This document shows, in pieces, positions 12,858 to 36,135 of a DNA stretch of 64,000 nt (the stretch's first letter is position 1; each line of letters starts with the position of its first letter). This DNA comes from Prorocentrum cordatum (lineage: Eukaryota; Sar; Dinophyceae; Prorocentrales; Prorocentraceae): contig CAUYUJ010015717.1 of NCBI GenBank assembly GCA_963575745.1, positions 1-64,000 of the forward strand, written 5' to 3'. The notes beneath the pieces were generated by a model. The model was not told where the DNA came from. It made no database searches and worked only from the letters and a program-made list of their open reading frames with translations. A program made the translations under genes and the position numbers.

Positions 12858-14374
12858 AGTTTTCGTGATGCAGCCTGTGCTGTTCGCTTGCCGTTGGGGC
12901 AAGTACGGTGAGCTGAATGACAACAGATTTTGTTCGAGCTGTGGCCTCGACTTCAAGCGTGCTAGCAAGGGTTTGCAGCTTCGCAGTACAGTTTCTCTCT
13001 TGCTCGGAGTGTCGGCCTGGATTCAGGCCTCCCGAGCTCAGTTGCCGACGATTGCGAGAAATTCCGACCGTTCGGAGGCCAGTCAGCAGCATCAGTACAC
13101 GTACGTTGTGTATGGCAGGGGTGCCTTGAAAACACGAAAGCCTTGAAAAACCTAAAGGCGCCCAAAGCAATGACTCAGCGGGGCGCCCCAGCAAGATATC
13201 AAGGCCCCAAGTCTCCTCGAAGGTCTTCAAGGTCCCCGAGGCCTCTCCAAACATGCAGCTGGTGCCTGTGGTTGTGGGCCAAGGAGCGCGCCATGAAACG
13301 TTGAGTTCTTGTGGCTAAGGATCTAGTCGTGCAGGGTTGTCTGAGAACTACTTCTTCTGAAATTGAACGCGAATTAGGGGGGGGGGTCTAACATGCGTCC
13401 AAACGACGGCATCGCGAGCGCAGAGTTTTGGAAGAGATACCTGTGTAGTTTTCGTTGGAGTGGCGGCGCCGACCCTCGTCTGACCATCCAGGAACGTGCG
13501 AAGAGAGGCCGAGTCCTCATATCATTAGAAACGTCTTGGTTCGATTTCAGACCCGCATCTTCTTTGCCATCCGTGCATCAGCTGTTTGGCTTTGCCGTTT
13601 CCTTGCTTCAGTGCCTCTCCAGGTGGGGGCGTCGCCCCGCTCTCAGCTCAGAGTTCGAGGCTGCTTGATGGCGGCCGCGCCGCCGCCGATTGGGCCCCCT
13701 GGCGCCGGGCCAGCTGCCCCACCTGCCGTCGCAGGCTTTCAGCGGAAAAACGAGGGGGGAAGGAAGGCCGAGGATCGGAGGAGGAGCGATGGGGAAGGGG
13801 GAGGGGGAGGAGATGGAAGATGAGGAGGAGCGATGAGGGGGTAGAAGGCGAGGCGACGGTGGGCAAGAGGAGAGAACGAGGATGAGGAGGAGGAGTCGCT
13901 GGTGGACGGGGGGCTTCGGAAGATGAGGAATCAGAGGAGGATAGGAGGACGGGTCAGATGAGGAGTCGGATGAGGATGAGGAGGGGTCAGGAGCTAGACG
14001 GCCAATTCGAAACGAACAACCGCCTCCTCACCCAGACCCCACCTTGAAATACATATGATGTGATGTTGGATCTGGGGGTTTTGCCTTTTTTCCATGCGTT
14101 TCATCCTGGCGATTTCGTTTTTGAGGGATGCTGGGTCCTGGGGTGTGTTTGAGAGGTTCACCCTGGGGTCTGGCATGAAACGATGCCACCCCCCCCGCCA
14201 GGGTTGCGAACCCCCCCATCCCCCCTCCCCTCCAACCAACCCCGTGCATCCCCCCGCCCAACCGTGTGTCAGGTGCCGTGGGCCCCTTCCCTTCTACCTA
14301 CCACCTCTTCCACCTGACTCTTCATTTTATATATATAAATGTCGGGGCTGGCTGGGCAAAGGGGGGAGGTAGTA
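12858..14374. other. intergenic, no gene recognised
   Basis: Contains a G-run at 13378-13386, a purine-rich GGA/GAT stretch (13745-13990) and C-rich DNA (14190-14250). A short TATATATATAAAT run (14330-14340) lies 35 bases before the ATG of the next gene. I see no conserved protein, RNA or mobile element. Confidence 0.4.
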
Positions 14375-17300
14375 ATGGCAACGCTACCGCCCGACCTTTA
14401 CCGTGTCAGCCTCAACGTGGACATGCCGAAGGCCCGCCAGCTGCTGGGCCCACGGCGACGGCGGCCCCTGCGAAGGGGCGCATCTTCCTCGATCAGATCG
14501 GGGAGTGCCGCTACCAGTTGACGGACACGGTGTTGCAGCACCGCGCGCTCTTGAAGTTGGGCGAGTCTTCTGTTGCCGATTCGGAGGCCAACGACCAGGA
14601 TGTGGTCCTCGCTGCAGTCTACCCTGGTGGTGAGGCTGCCGCCATAGACGCAGATGCGATGTTCAAGTTCTCGCTCTTCGAATCGGCGACGACGAAGGAG
14701 CTCTTTACGGTCGATGAGTCTCTGGGTGAGTCGAGTGTGCAATCGTTTTGGGATGTGCAGGCGAAGCACCGTGCAGGTTCTGTCGATGTCAAGGTTCTTG
14801 GTGGGTCATCGTTCGCCTTCGACTGCTTCGCGTTCGCTCTGCCTCGTCCTGGGAAGCAGCCTCTGTATTGGAGCATGCATTCGATTTACGACTTCTTGGG
14901 GATCGAGTGTTTCAAGGGGACTCTTTCTAAGTGGGTATTTCGGAGTTCTGAACGTTGGGAGAGGAGGTTCCCCATCGATGGTGGCGGCCAGACTGTGCAC
15001 GGTTCATGCGTGTCTTCCTTCACGGCCAAGCGTGTTCAGCTCAGCTCCCCCGCGAAGTGTTTGCAGGTGACTTCGGTGAGTACATTCGGGATGCTCTTCC
15101 AGATGGCCAAGTGGTCTTGGAGCCCATCGCATTACGGTGGATTCGACTTGAAGCGAGACTCCGCGGGTAAGCAGGTGAAGGCAGCGCAGGCTTTCATCGT
15201 CAGTGTACTCGAGACTGTGAATCAGTACAAGAGGCCTTGGTCATTTGATCTAGTTCTTGACGTCTCGTGGACTTGTGGGTGGCCTCGTCCTCAGCCTTCG
15301 TATTTGGAGAATGCCATGATCGTCGAGGTTGACGATTCCTTGGGGGTTGATTTGAAGGCCTTCTGCGAGAGGGCTCAGGTCGCGTGGAGCGATACTTTCA
15401 TCCACGAGAATTGGAACATGTGTCTTTCTGGAAGGTGCACTCGCGATACCTTTTACAAGCTGCCGATGATGGAGGTGCTCATGCTGACTGCAAGTAAGGC
15501 CACGCCCGTGGCAGAGTGCATTATCGCGCAGGTCTGCTTGTCGTTGTCTCACCAGCTCCAGATTGTCATGGCGTCCGACAACAACGACGGCCATCTCGTC
15601 AGGAGGGATGTGGAGTTCAGCTTCGACGACCCCGCCGAGGGCTTCGGCGTCGGGGAGGACGTCGACCAGTCCTTGGCCAAGTACGTCACCAACGCGGCCC
15701 ACCAGCTCGGCAAGCCGCGCTGCGTCTCGGTCGCGACGGACAAGGCGTCGGTGGGCAACTTGCCGCTCCAGGTCAGCGTCCTCGCGCTTCCGTCCAACTT
15801 GGCGGTGCTGATGCCGCCTCAGGTGGTCTCTGGGACATCCGAGGGGGCCTCCAGGACTCCAGGGTACCCGGTACCGGTGTATAAATCTAGGCCTTTTTTG
15901 TGTCGGATTTATACACCACCCCCCTTCCTGGCCTTGGGGGTTTCTCCTGGATAGCCTCTAGTTAACCTCAACCCTAAAGGTGGATCGGCAGTTCGACGAC
16001 GAGCTCCACGAGGACCTCAGCCTCAAGCGGAAGGCCGACGAGGCAATCGTCACGACGGCGAGCGTGATGGAGCGGCAGCTGGCCTGGCTCACTCGTGGCG
16101 CTCCTGGTGCTCGGCCTGGCGCGTGGCGGCCAGTGAAGCTCCACAGGGTCGCCAGCAGGCGTTGGCTTCAGAACTTAGACAACCAGCTGAACACTTGCTC
16201 TGACTTGGAGGGTCTGAAGGATTTCAGGATTGAGGATACGACCAGGGACTGGGTGAATTGGCGTTGCTTGTCGGTTTCCCTGGACCTCGGCAGCGACGGC
16301 GTCTGCGCCACGAACGCCTTGACCTACTTCGAGGAGCTGAAGATCAACATGTTGAGGTTCCCAGATCCTTCGCACGGGGCTAACCGCAGCATCGACCACG
16401 CGATCAATAAGACACAGCTGCGCGGCATGTGGATGCTCATGATGATCTCCTTTAACTTGCCTCATGGCCCAGACCAAGATGACCTTCGCCACCTGCAGCT
16501 TCGCGAGGCCATGACCTACTGCTTCAACAGGCTCTCGCCGAACACGTGCCCCTTGTTCATGGAGCTGGCCCCTTACATGATTCAGGACTTGAACCGCGTG
16601 GGCGATCATCTCCCAGGAGTGGATTCGCCAGAGGTCGAGCTCTGGGAGTACTTGAAGAAGCGCGTATGGGTCAGTTCTCCTGGGGAGCGTTGCAACACGA
16701 ACAGGTTCATGTCGTCCGTTTCCGCTGCCAAGCTGAATGTTCCGTATTGGCACATCGATTTATTCGAAAGTCTATTTTTGTGTCTCGAGATGGATTTCGT
16801 GAGGGGCAAGAAGTTCTTGGAGCACATGGTCAACGTGAAGACTGGCAAGCAGGAGGAGCTTGGTGAGGGCGCCCCCACGGCAGCTAATGCCATCACCTTG
16901 GAGGCGAAGACGTTGAGGGGATGCGCTGCTAACGCCGTCGCGATCTCGGCCTTGATGCTGAGCGACCCCATGAACAGGAAGATTTGCCTCTCCATCGTTG
17001 CCCTGACAAAGCCTGTGCGTGACTGGCACATTCGCCAGAACAGGACTCTTCGGACTTCAGCTGCTTCGCCTGCTTGGCTCAGTGACCAGCTCTTGAGCGA
17101 GAACGTGAACCACATGAAAGACATCGCTGCGTGCTTTAACAACCGTTGGCTTCTTGAAGACCTTGGTTTCTCATGCCTTGACGGCGTTTGGTTGGCGAGC
17201 GAGGGCGAGATGTTGGATGACGACTATATCGCTGGCGTGGCTTGGGAGTTTGGTTGGAATCTAACTTCAGCTCGCCAGCGCAGGAACATGTACATGCACG

Positions 17301-18955
17301 GTTGGCCTTACAAGCTCATCTTGATGACGGGCGAGGGCGAGACTTCCAGGGCGGTGGTCCGTGAGTTCCAGACTGACAAGCGCATCTTCGATCTTCTTGA
17401 GGCCGCCGAGAGAGGCTCAGCAGCAGAGCAAGTCTTCGTCCGCAGCGAGTTCCGCAAGGTGGCGACGATTAAATTCGTTAGAGCGTTCGAGGACCTCGGC
17501 TGCGGCGTCCACGAGCAGATCGTCAAGCTGATCAAGGACCGCGTCTCGGGGCCCATTGGCACTCAGATCTGCGAAGACTGCATCGGCCAGGCCAAGAACT
17601 CGAAGATGGTCATCGGCAACAGGAAGTACAGGCGCCCCGAAGCCAGCATGGCCACGATGCTGAAAAACAAGGTGCTGGACGGCATCCATAAGTTCAAGGG
17701 CGCCACCATGAGCATGCCCTTGACATCGAAGAGCCTTCGTCTTCCTGACTCGGCCTTCCGCTCCTCCAAGACCAACGCGACCATGGAGTTCACGAAGATC
17801 GTCTCCACTCGGCAGGATGCTCCATATTACTCGCCTGGGCACATTGGTATTAACCAGCCCGTCGCCGACCTCTACATGTTGCGGCACATCTTCGCAGAGG
17901 CGCCCGAGGCCCCAGACTTCAACAAAATTAACTTCAGTTGGATCTCGAGCTTCGTCCAGGTCAGCCACAAGCTCGTGGTCAATCTTCCTGGTCAGGGGTG
18001 GTGCCTTGCATTGGACTACTTCAACAGCAGCTGCGCTTTCTTCTGGCCCATGGAGACTCGCGAGCTCGAGGGCGGCCTCCTCATGTTCCAGCCAGAGAAC
18101 TCAACGCGTGGGCCGATCGTGAAGCCGTTGTTCGACCTCGACGTTCCGTCTTGCACCGTGGTGGTGAAGTCGTGGGCGCGCCAGTGCAATGACTACCCTG
18201 CCTTGTGCGTCGGGATGAACGCGCTGCCCCCCGCCATCCGCATGTTCCAGGAGGGCCCGACGGATGGCCTCTACAAGATCGCAGCTTCGAAGGCCTTCTG
18301 GAGCGTCCCCAAGACCGTCCTCCAGAGCGTTGCCAGGGCTAAGGGCGTGGACCTGCCGCCTGGGGCCAAGCTCGTCGATGTCATCTTCGCTCTCGTGTGC
18401 GATGCTTTGGGGGTCTCCGAGGTCGATGCCATCAAGATCGTTGCCAGGCGCCACACCGTCAACGACCTCCAGGCGTCTTTCTTCCCTGCGCTGCTTGAGG
18501 TAGAGGAGGCAATCCAGTGCTTGCACTACGACGACCACGAAGAGTTCAAGAGCCAGGAGAAGAAGGTTGTCACGATCACCGAGGAGATGAGCATCTTCAA
18601 GTCGGACTCCCACCAGAAGGCGAAGGCCGTTCGCGAGGCTGCCCCCAAGGCTAAGGCTAAGGCAAAAGGTAAGGCAAAAGCGAAGGCCGCTGGTGGACCA
18701 CCTGTGCGGCGTGATTTCCCGACAGAGTTCACGCAGGCTGAGGCGAAGACTTTTTTACCACCTGGTGCGCACATCTGGCGTGCGGTGTCGCATGCCGCGT
18801 GGGCTGGCCATTACCCCCCCTACAGCCGCATCAGTGCTCCTTGGAGCATGGGGGAGACGGCCGCCATGAAAGATGTGATTCGTCGCTTGTGGATCCAGTA
18901 TCTCACTGCCACTGCCCAGGATCCGTCTGTGTGCCCGTTTGATAATCTTCTCTAG
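14375..18955 (+). CDS. two-exon gene for a ~1474-residue protein of unknown function
   Basis: Exon 1 is 14375-15822, intron 15823-15979, exon 2 15980-18955. The ATG at 14375 starts a peptide MATLPPDLYRVSLNVDMPK that runs 26 codons. Coding then continues in the -1 frame from 14452. Two ORFs (about 457 and 991 codons) join in phase across the intron at ...LMPPQ|VDRQFDDEL... . Exon 1 carries ATDKASVGNLPLQ near its end. Exon 2 contains ICEDCIGQAKNSK (about residue 530 of that exon) and ends with a Lys/Ala-rich linker (KAKAKAKGKAKAKAAGG). After the linker comes a conserved-looking tail with PPGAHIWRAVSHAAWAGH. I recognise no catalytic motif. From memory the style matches expanded hypothetical families of dinoflagellates; this is unchecked. 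It may be a host gene family or the gene of a mobile element. Except for the apparent frameshift the gene looks intact. Confidence 0.82.
14446..14452 (+). other. apparent -1 frameshift site GGGCCCA
   Basis: The upstream frame reads CTG CTG GGC CCA. The downstream coding frame resumes at ACG (14452). The heptamer has the X XXY YYZ form of -1 slippery sites in the right phase, giving ...RQLLGP|TATAAPAKG... . C-rich slippery sites are weak in known eukaryotes, so a one-base deletion in the GGGCCC run (real or a sequencing error) is at least as likely. Confidence 0.45.
15823..15979 (+). mobile_element. 157-base introner-like intron with inverted repeat
   Basis: Begins GTGGTCTC, ends CCTAAAG. Splicing it out joins two long ORFs in phase 0. 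AGGTGG is present at both edges (15821-15826 and 15978-15983), like a target-site duplication that supplies the splice sites. Inside, 15876-15887 and 15906-15917 are a perfect 12-base inverted repeat (GGTGTATAAATC and its complement). Looser complementarity lies outside it (GGCCTCCAGGA with TCCTGGATAGCC). These are the hallmarks described for introners in dinoflagellates and relatives. Confidence 0.75.
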
Positions 18956-19525
18956 GTGCATCTCTAGACCTGGTTTGCCTGGCGATTTTTTGACGCTTCG
19001 ATCGCGTTGCCTTTGATTTCCGACGGCTTGGATGTCCTCAATATGCTTGGTCGCACGGACTTCTGTTGTGTCCAGCGTCTCGTTGGCACTTGTTCTTGGG
19101 GTAAGACAGAGCCTCAGTGTGACCCCAGGCTTCTTCAGCCACAGGTCGTTTATGAAATCTTGAGGGCAGCATTGAGGCCAGGGGTAACTCAGATACTTAA
19201 CCAAGGTGTTAGGAATAGTTCCAACGTAACCGTCATACAGTTGAGCCAAGCGTTGAGGAGTGACAAGAGTAGTATTCATATTGTGAAAGGTTGAGCCAAA
19301 CAGCGTAACACCATAAAGCGATCAACATAAAACGAGCCAAGTGCGAACAACATAAAACGATACCCCAGAGCTGGCCTTAGCGTCCATTTTCGTTTCAGGA
19401 CCGATGTCAGTTTGCATCTAGTGCCGCAGTCAGTTCTCTTGCGTGTATCTTTGTCCTACTCCTTACTCCTTCCATTCCACACCTCCTCTTCCTCAATTCC
19501 GACACCCTCCATGTAGTTGGCCTCT

Positions 19526-19556
<31 letters not shown>

Positions 19557-20731
19557 AGATCTCAACGTTCCCATTATTCTCTCAATTTCGTTCCCCCTCT
19601 CTCTCTCTTTCTTTCTCTGTACCTCTGCAGGCTGTTCTGATTTTCGCTGATCGCGGTGATTTCTCCTAGGCGCCAGGTCTTGCCTCCGATCCCAGTTGCT
19701 TGTGAGGTGGTCGCTCTCTTGCTTGCTTTTGGCACGCTCGAATGTCTCAGAGTGCATCGCGAAGGTGGTAGGGGCATATCACTTGCTAGGGTGCGATGCC
19801 TTATGAAAGAACTTGTCGTTGCAGTTTCGGCGAAGGGTCTCGCTTTTTGTCTTGATCGGGCGAGGGGGCGCTCGGTTTCAACAGCTAGCGCAGGCCATTC
19901 GCCACGGTTTTACTAACGATCGGTTCGTTTGAGGCCTCTCGGGCGCGATGCTCGCGGCGAGACGCACAGAATGACCACGGGGGACACGTACATAGCAGAG
20001 GGCACGCCACACCCATGTCACATCCACACAACAACATGTCATCGTAGAAAGGTCTTCCGTGCTGCACCGATGGGCGTTTGAACCCTTCTTGGTGCGCCGC
20101 GTGCCGTCGAGCTGAGCAGCTGACGTATATGAATACCTGAGAGAGCAGTTGCACCACCTACTGGAAAAGGTAAAACAACTGTGGCTTCCCAACGTTGCAT
20201 CACTTGTTGTGATTTCTGCAACTATATACACGCCTTCGGCAAGCCCCCGCCACACTATTCATGAAGGCCTTCGGCCAAACCCGCCGCCGTGCCAGGGCCC
20301 TGGGAAAATGCCTCGCGGGTTGTTCAAGGGGTCTTTAGGTCGGTTTTGGGTCTTTCAAGGGGCTCTTGGGGATGCTGCTTGAGATTGCTTGGGGTCTTTA
20401 GGCTGGCTTAGGGTCTTTAGGTCTTTGGGCCTCTTGGGGGGTTCGTAAGGGTTACCCAAAGGCTTCTATTGGGATCGCAGGCGTCAAACCTTTAGGGCGC
20501 GAGCGGGCGTGGGGGGGGGCAACCTCGACCTCATGTCAATCCTCCTCCTTCTGTCTCCTTGGACGCTCCATCCTTTCACCTCGCCCTCCCCTCCTCTCAC
20601 CGTTTCCCCCCAATTACTTACATCGCGCCAACGGCTTCGCTTCTTCCACCGCCCCGCCCCCCACCCAACCGATCCAGGACTTCCTAGAGAGGGCGGCTCC
20701 AAAACAAAACATCAGGAACCCCCTCGACATG
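18956..20731. other. intergenic, no gene recognised
   Basis: Holds a run of 30 C (19527-19556), CT-rich DNA (19560-19625), and a degenerate tandem of GGGTCTTTAGG-like units (about 20325-20440). A 174-codon minus-strand frame (18755-19279) overlaps the end of the upstream gene and has no recognisable content. Confidence 0.4.
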
Positions 20732-21328
20732 TCATAGGGCCCCGACGCGCTACCGAACATGCGTTTTGTTCACAACCCTCATTTGCGACGCGAAAAACAT
20801 CGCAAGCGCGAAACGCCGAGGTCGTGGTTGTGGTTGTGTAGGGCGCATTTGGTGCTATGCCAAAGTAGGCAGTGGTGACCGTGATGTTCGCGGTGGCATA
20901 GCTGCCAAAGTCTCGGCGCGACGTGCCCCGACGCGTAAGTTCAAGGGTTGCAATGACTGTTTCACTCTGCTACGGCCGCTGTGGTCGTGACTCGTTGCGA
21001 CAGTGCAAAAAGCGGTGTTGGTCACGACGGTCGTGACCAGTACCGCTTTCATCGCTGTCACAACTTGTTGCGACTACAACTGACCTAGCAGACCTAGTGA
21101 ACCACTTGCAGACCTTGACCTTAAGCGTCGGAACACGTTGCGCCGAGACCTTGGCAGCTATGCCACTGCGACCACCACGGCCACCATTGTTTATTTTAGT
21201 GCAGCGCCAAGCGTGTCTACACAACCACAACCACGACACTTCGGCGTTTCGTGATTGCCTTTATGTTGCGTCGGGAATGAGGGGCGTGGAAGCCATGGGT
21301 TTTGCCGCGTGTCGGAGCCATTCTGTGA
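20732..21328. mobile_element. foldback element: imperfect palindrome of ~597 bases
   Basis: The two halves are complementary about a centre near 21029. The core is GGTCACGAC, one base, GTCGTGACC. Matching landmarks sit at constant position sums: CCTCATT 20777 with AATGAGG 21276; AAACGCCGA 20811 with TCGGCGTTT 21241; TGGCATAGCTGCCAA near 20900 with TTGGCAGCTATGCCA near 21150; CCGAC 20742 with GTCGG 21311. Identity between arms looks moderate (about 70-80% by eye). No ORF is shared by the arms. This fits an old foldback or MITE-type element; no clear target duplication was seen. Confidence 0.75.
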
Positions 21329-21603
21329 TTTTCAAAGGTGTCTTACTTTTTTTTTTTGGGGGAATGCCTTGAACGGGGGCGGTGTACAAATCTGGGTCTC
21401 CCAGATCAATCCCCGCCTCGCACTGGAGGAGGCAGGCGGCCATTTGGGGTCAGACCGCCGCCAGCCGGCGCGCGCACCCCCTGCGCCGCCCTGCGGCGTC
21501 TGGCCGCCAGCGGCGCGGTTGGCGGCACGCGGCGCGGCAGATGCGCCGCGGCGCGGCGCGCGGCGCGGCCGCCGCGCGAGCTCGGCCCGCGGCGCCTCGG
21601 TCG

Positions 21604-33356
<11,753 letters not shown>

Positions 33357-33699
33357 TGTCGGGAGGCGCCAACCGTCGACACGCTCCCCAAGCCTGGCCA
33401 GGCCCCTGGAGGTCCCCGGGGGCCTCCCCGGGAGCTCATGAAGGCCTCCAGGGTCCAGAGGCCCCCCGGAGGCCCGAGCAAGAGGCAGAGGCGTCTGCAA
33501 GTCTCGGCCCCGACCCTCCGAAGGGCCCTCTCACGGCCCACGAGGCGTCGGCCGGGCCAGTGGAAGGCACGTCGACTTGTGGTCCTGGTCCTGGGCCCAG
33601 GGTGCCGGTGCTGACGTGTTGGCAGTTGCCCCTCCCCCCCCCGCCTCGAAGGTGACGACCCGGTCTCGGGGCTGCTGTCGCCCAGCGTCCCAGAGCGGT

Positions 33700-33862
33700 T
33701 CCTCTTCCTCGTCCTATTCCTCTTCCTCGTCCTATTCCTCTTCCTCGTCCTTCTCCTACTCCTCTTCCTCGTCCTATTCCTCCTTTCTCCTATTCCTTCC
33801 CCTCCCTTATTTCTTCCATTCCTCTCCCTCGTCCTATTCCTCCTCCCCTTCCTTCCTCAAAA
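33700..33862. repeat. TCCTC-rich tandem repeat, unit near TCCTCTTCCTCGTCCTATTC
   Basis: About eight imperfect copies of an ~18-base pyrimidine-only unit. Confidence 0.85.
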
Positions 33863-35798
33863 GATAATGAGTCTCCCGTGGGGCACAGTCCAGGCAACAT
33901 GCAATTGATGTATTGAAAGCCGCGGCCCCTTCTGAACTCGAAATGTGGAGGCGTTTGACCGGCAGTTACACCTAAACCGTGTTTTGGGCGAGACACGTCT
34001 GAGACAGTATTCACATCTCCAGTTGTCCCCAGCCCACAGAGGTACTCGTGTGTGTGTGTGTGCGTGTGGATCTTCAAGACCTCGCGAACCTCTTGGGCCA
34101 ACATTCCCCATGTTGAGCTCCCCGAATATCTCGCTTTAGTTGGGCCACTCAGCCAGGATCAAAGGTATAGACTTACACAGTTTGTACTAGTCTGTCACAT
34201 TGTGCTGTACACCCTCACACACATGAGGGAACGCATGCAGCAACGCCCCCTGACCTGCGAGCCAGTCGGCACCTTATTGTCTCTGATGTCCTCTAGGTCA
34301 GTTGGGCTTTCAGCCTGAGACTCTTCTCTGTGGGCCTTGGCTTTCTTTAAAGCGAGCCAGCCTTCTGGGACATCGGCAGCAGCCTTACGAGATAAGTGGC
34401 AGCAGCAGGTAAAGAGAGAGAGAGAGAGAAAGAGAGGCAGAGACAGAGAGGTAGGCAGAGAGAGAGAGAGAGCAGCTTGCGGGTCAACAGCAGCCCTCGT
34501 CAACGCTTAAAATCAATCGTGAGACGGCTCGAGATATTTCCATCTGTGTGAATAGCTCATACCACCTGCGCCTCATGCTCTGCGACGCAAGAGATCTGAC
34601 CAACAAGTTTCGGAACAGGACCATGCACATCCCGAAGCATGTTGTCATGAGGGTCCAACTAGCAACCCCCAAAGCCCGCTGGGGCCATGCCCCCTCAACT
34701 ACGGCGCAAACACAAGACGTCGGGAACAAGTTCCGCTTGCTGAGAGAATTCGAATCGATCGCATCCTCGTGCAGAGTTCCGATGCCTCTGCTGGGTCTGG
34801 CACACCAAATTTGGGCAGCCACGTTCTCGTGAAAAGGGAGCTATTCGGGTCAGCTGCCACAGCATCCTGCAGCACTTCTGGGGTGCAAATCTCTTTCTTT
34901 GTTCGCGCCCTTGAAGTAACCGCCAGCACCTGTGGAATGTGGTGTCTGGCTTCTCACAAAACTTGCACAGAGTACAGTCGATGCTGATTAGTAGGTCGAC
35001 CCTGCCAAATCGAGGGTACCCTGGTGTCCTGTGCTTCGCGACCCATGCTCTCTACATTCATGTCGTAATGTGGCCCCTGGAAGAGTCTTGTGTCCTCTCG
35101 CGTGTCCTCTCCAATCAACCCCGACTGTAGCCCCAGTGGGAAGCCGATCCTCCCATGTCTGGCTTCGGGCAGGTGGCAGCACGATCGGCAGCTGGCGTGA
35201 CAACCTCAGGGGTCTGGCTGCCAGCTCCCACCAAAGCCCTCTCTGATGACGGGCTGGAGCCGCAGTGCCTCCATGGCATGGCAGAGCACGATGAGCCACT
35301 ATTTGGACACGAGCGTCCTCAAGCTGCGGAACAAACCTTCTCGCCACACAAGCGGGCGAAACGGTGTCACATTCAACCTCCATACCAAGTCGGTCCACGA
35401 CGGCGGGCGGGCTCTCGAACACCGATCCCCGTTCACGGGCCGACCGCAGCATGCCATGGACCGGCCCGATGCTCCACTTGAGCCTCTGGTGACTGTCGGG
35501 ACGGGAAGCAGGGGACGCCTCCTGAGCGGCACGAGCAAGCTTCGAGAGCAACGTCTGGGGGAACGACTGCATACTGGACACGCTGAGGCTTTTGTCGCGG
35601 CGTGGTGGCCATCCATCTCCAGAGTGTCATACCAGCTGCGTTCAGTGGGCCTCCAGCTCAGACTCAGCACCACGGATCGACACCCCACTGACAGCGGCAT
35701 CGTCCTCTTCTTCGTCCTCCTCGCCCCCTCCCCATCCTCGCCCGCTCCTCGCCCTCGCCCCCTCACACCTCACCTCGCCCTCCCCCTTGTCGGGAAGG
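33863..35798. other. no gene recognised
   Basis: Contains a GT run (34048-34065), GA runs (34404-34470) and unique sequence. Minus-strand frames of 112 codons (34484-34822) and 197 codons (34988-35581) lack recognisable domains. They could be the last traces of a decayed element, but I cannot support that. Confidence 0.35.
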
Positions 35799-35935
35799 TT
35801 CCTCTTCGACTCGCGGCGGGCGAGCCCTCACGTGACCGTGTTGGCCACCTTCCCTTTCGAGCCCGTGGACCCGCAGCTGGAACTCGTCCGGGGGGCAAGA
35901 GGGGTGCACCCGCTCGGGAGCTTTGGGACGGGGGT
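35799..35935 (+). CDS. PPC-like exon, possibly gene X
   Basis: The frame encodes RFLFDSRRASPHVTVLAT, FPFEPVDPQLELVRGARG and LGSFGTG, with the strand pattern of the PPC units. The acceptor is probably GGGAAG|GTTCC. The 3' limit is unclear because a TTGCAGGATC repeat follows. Confidence 0.5.
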
Positions 35936-35969
35936 CAATACAAACGGGGGTCAGCCAGAGCACCGGACC

Positions 35970-36135
35970 TTGCAGGACCCTGCAGGGCCAGGGTCGCACT
36001 GACCCGGGTTTGGGCGCAGGAGCCTGCAGGATCTTGCAGGATCCTTCGCGTTGACCCGGGCTTGGGCGCAGGATCTTGCAGGATCTTGCAGGATTCTGCA
36101 GGGCCTGGCCGACCCGGGTCTGGAGTGACCCGGGT
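35970..36135 (+). repeat. tandem repeat around TTGCAGGATC and GACCCGGGTC
   Basis: CTTGCAGGATC and GCGCAGGA phrases alternate with GACCCGGG(T/C)TTGGG at least four times. Confidence 0.75.

Noticed and set aside
14330-14340. TATATATATAAAT run as a TATA box for the gene at 14375
   Set aside because: Dinoflagellate promoters generally lack TATA boxes, and the run is only 35 bases before the ATG; I cannot support a promoter call.
34988-35581. 197-codon minus-strand frame, considered as a reverse transcriptase remnant
   Set aside because: I could not match it to any reverse transcriptase motif such as the catalytic Asp pair.
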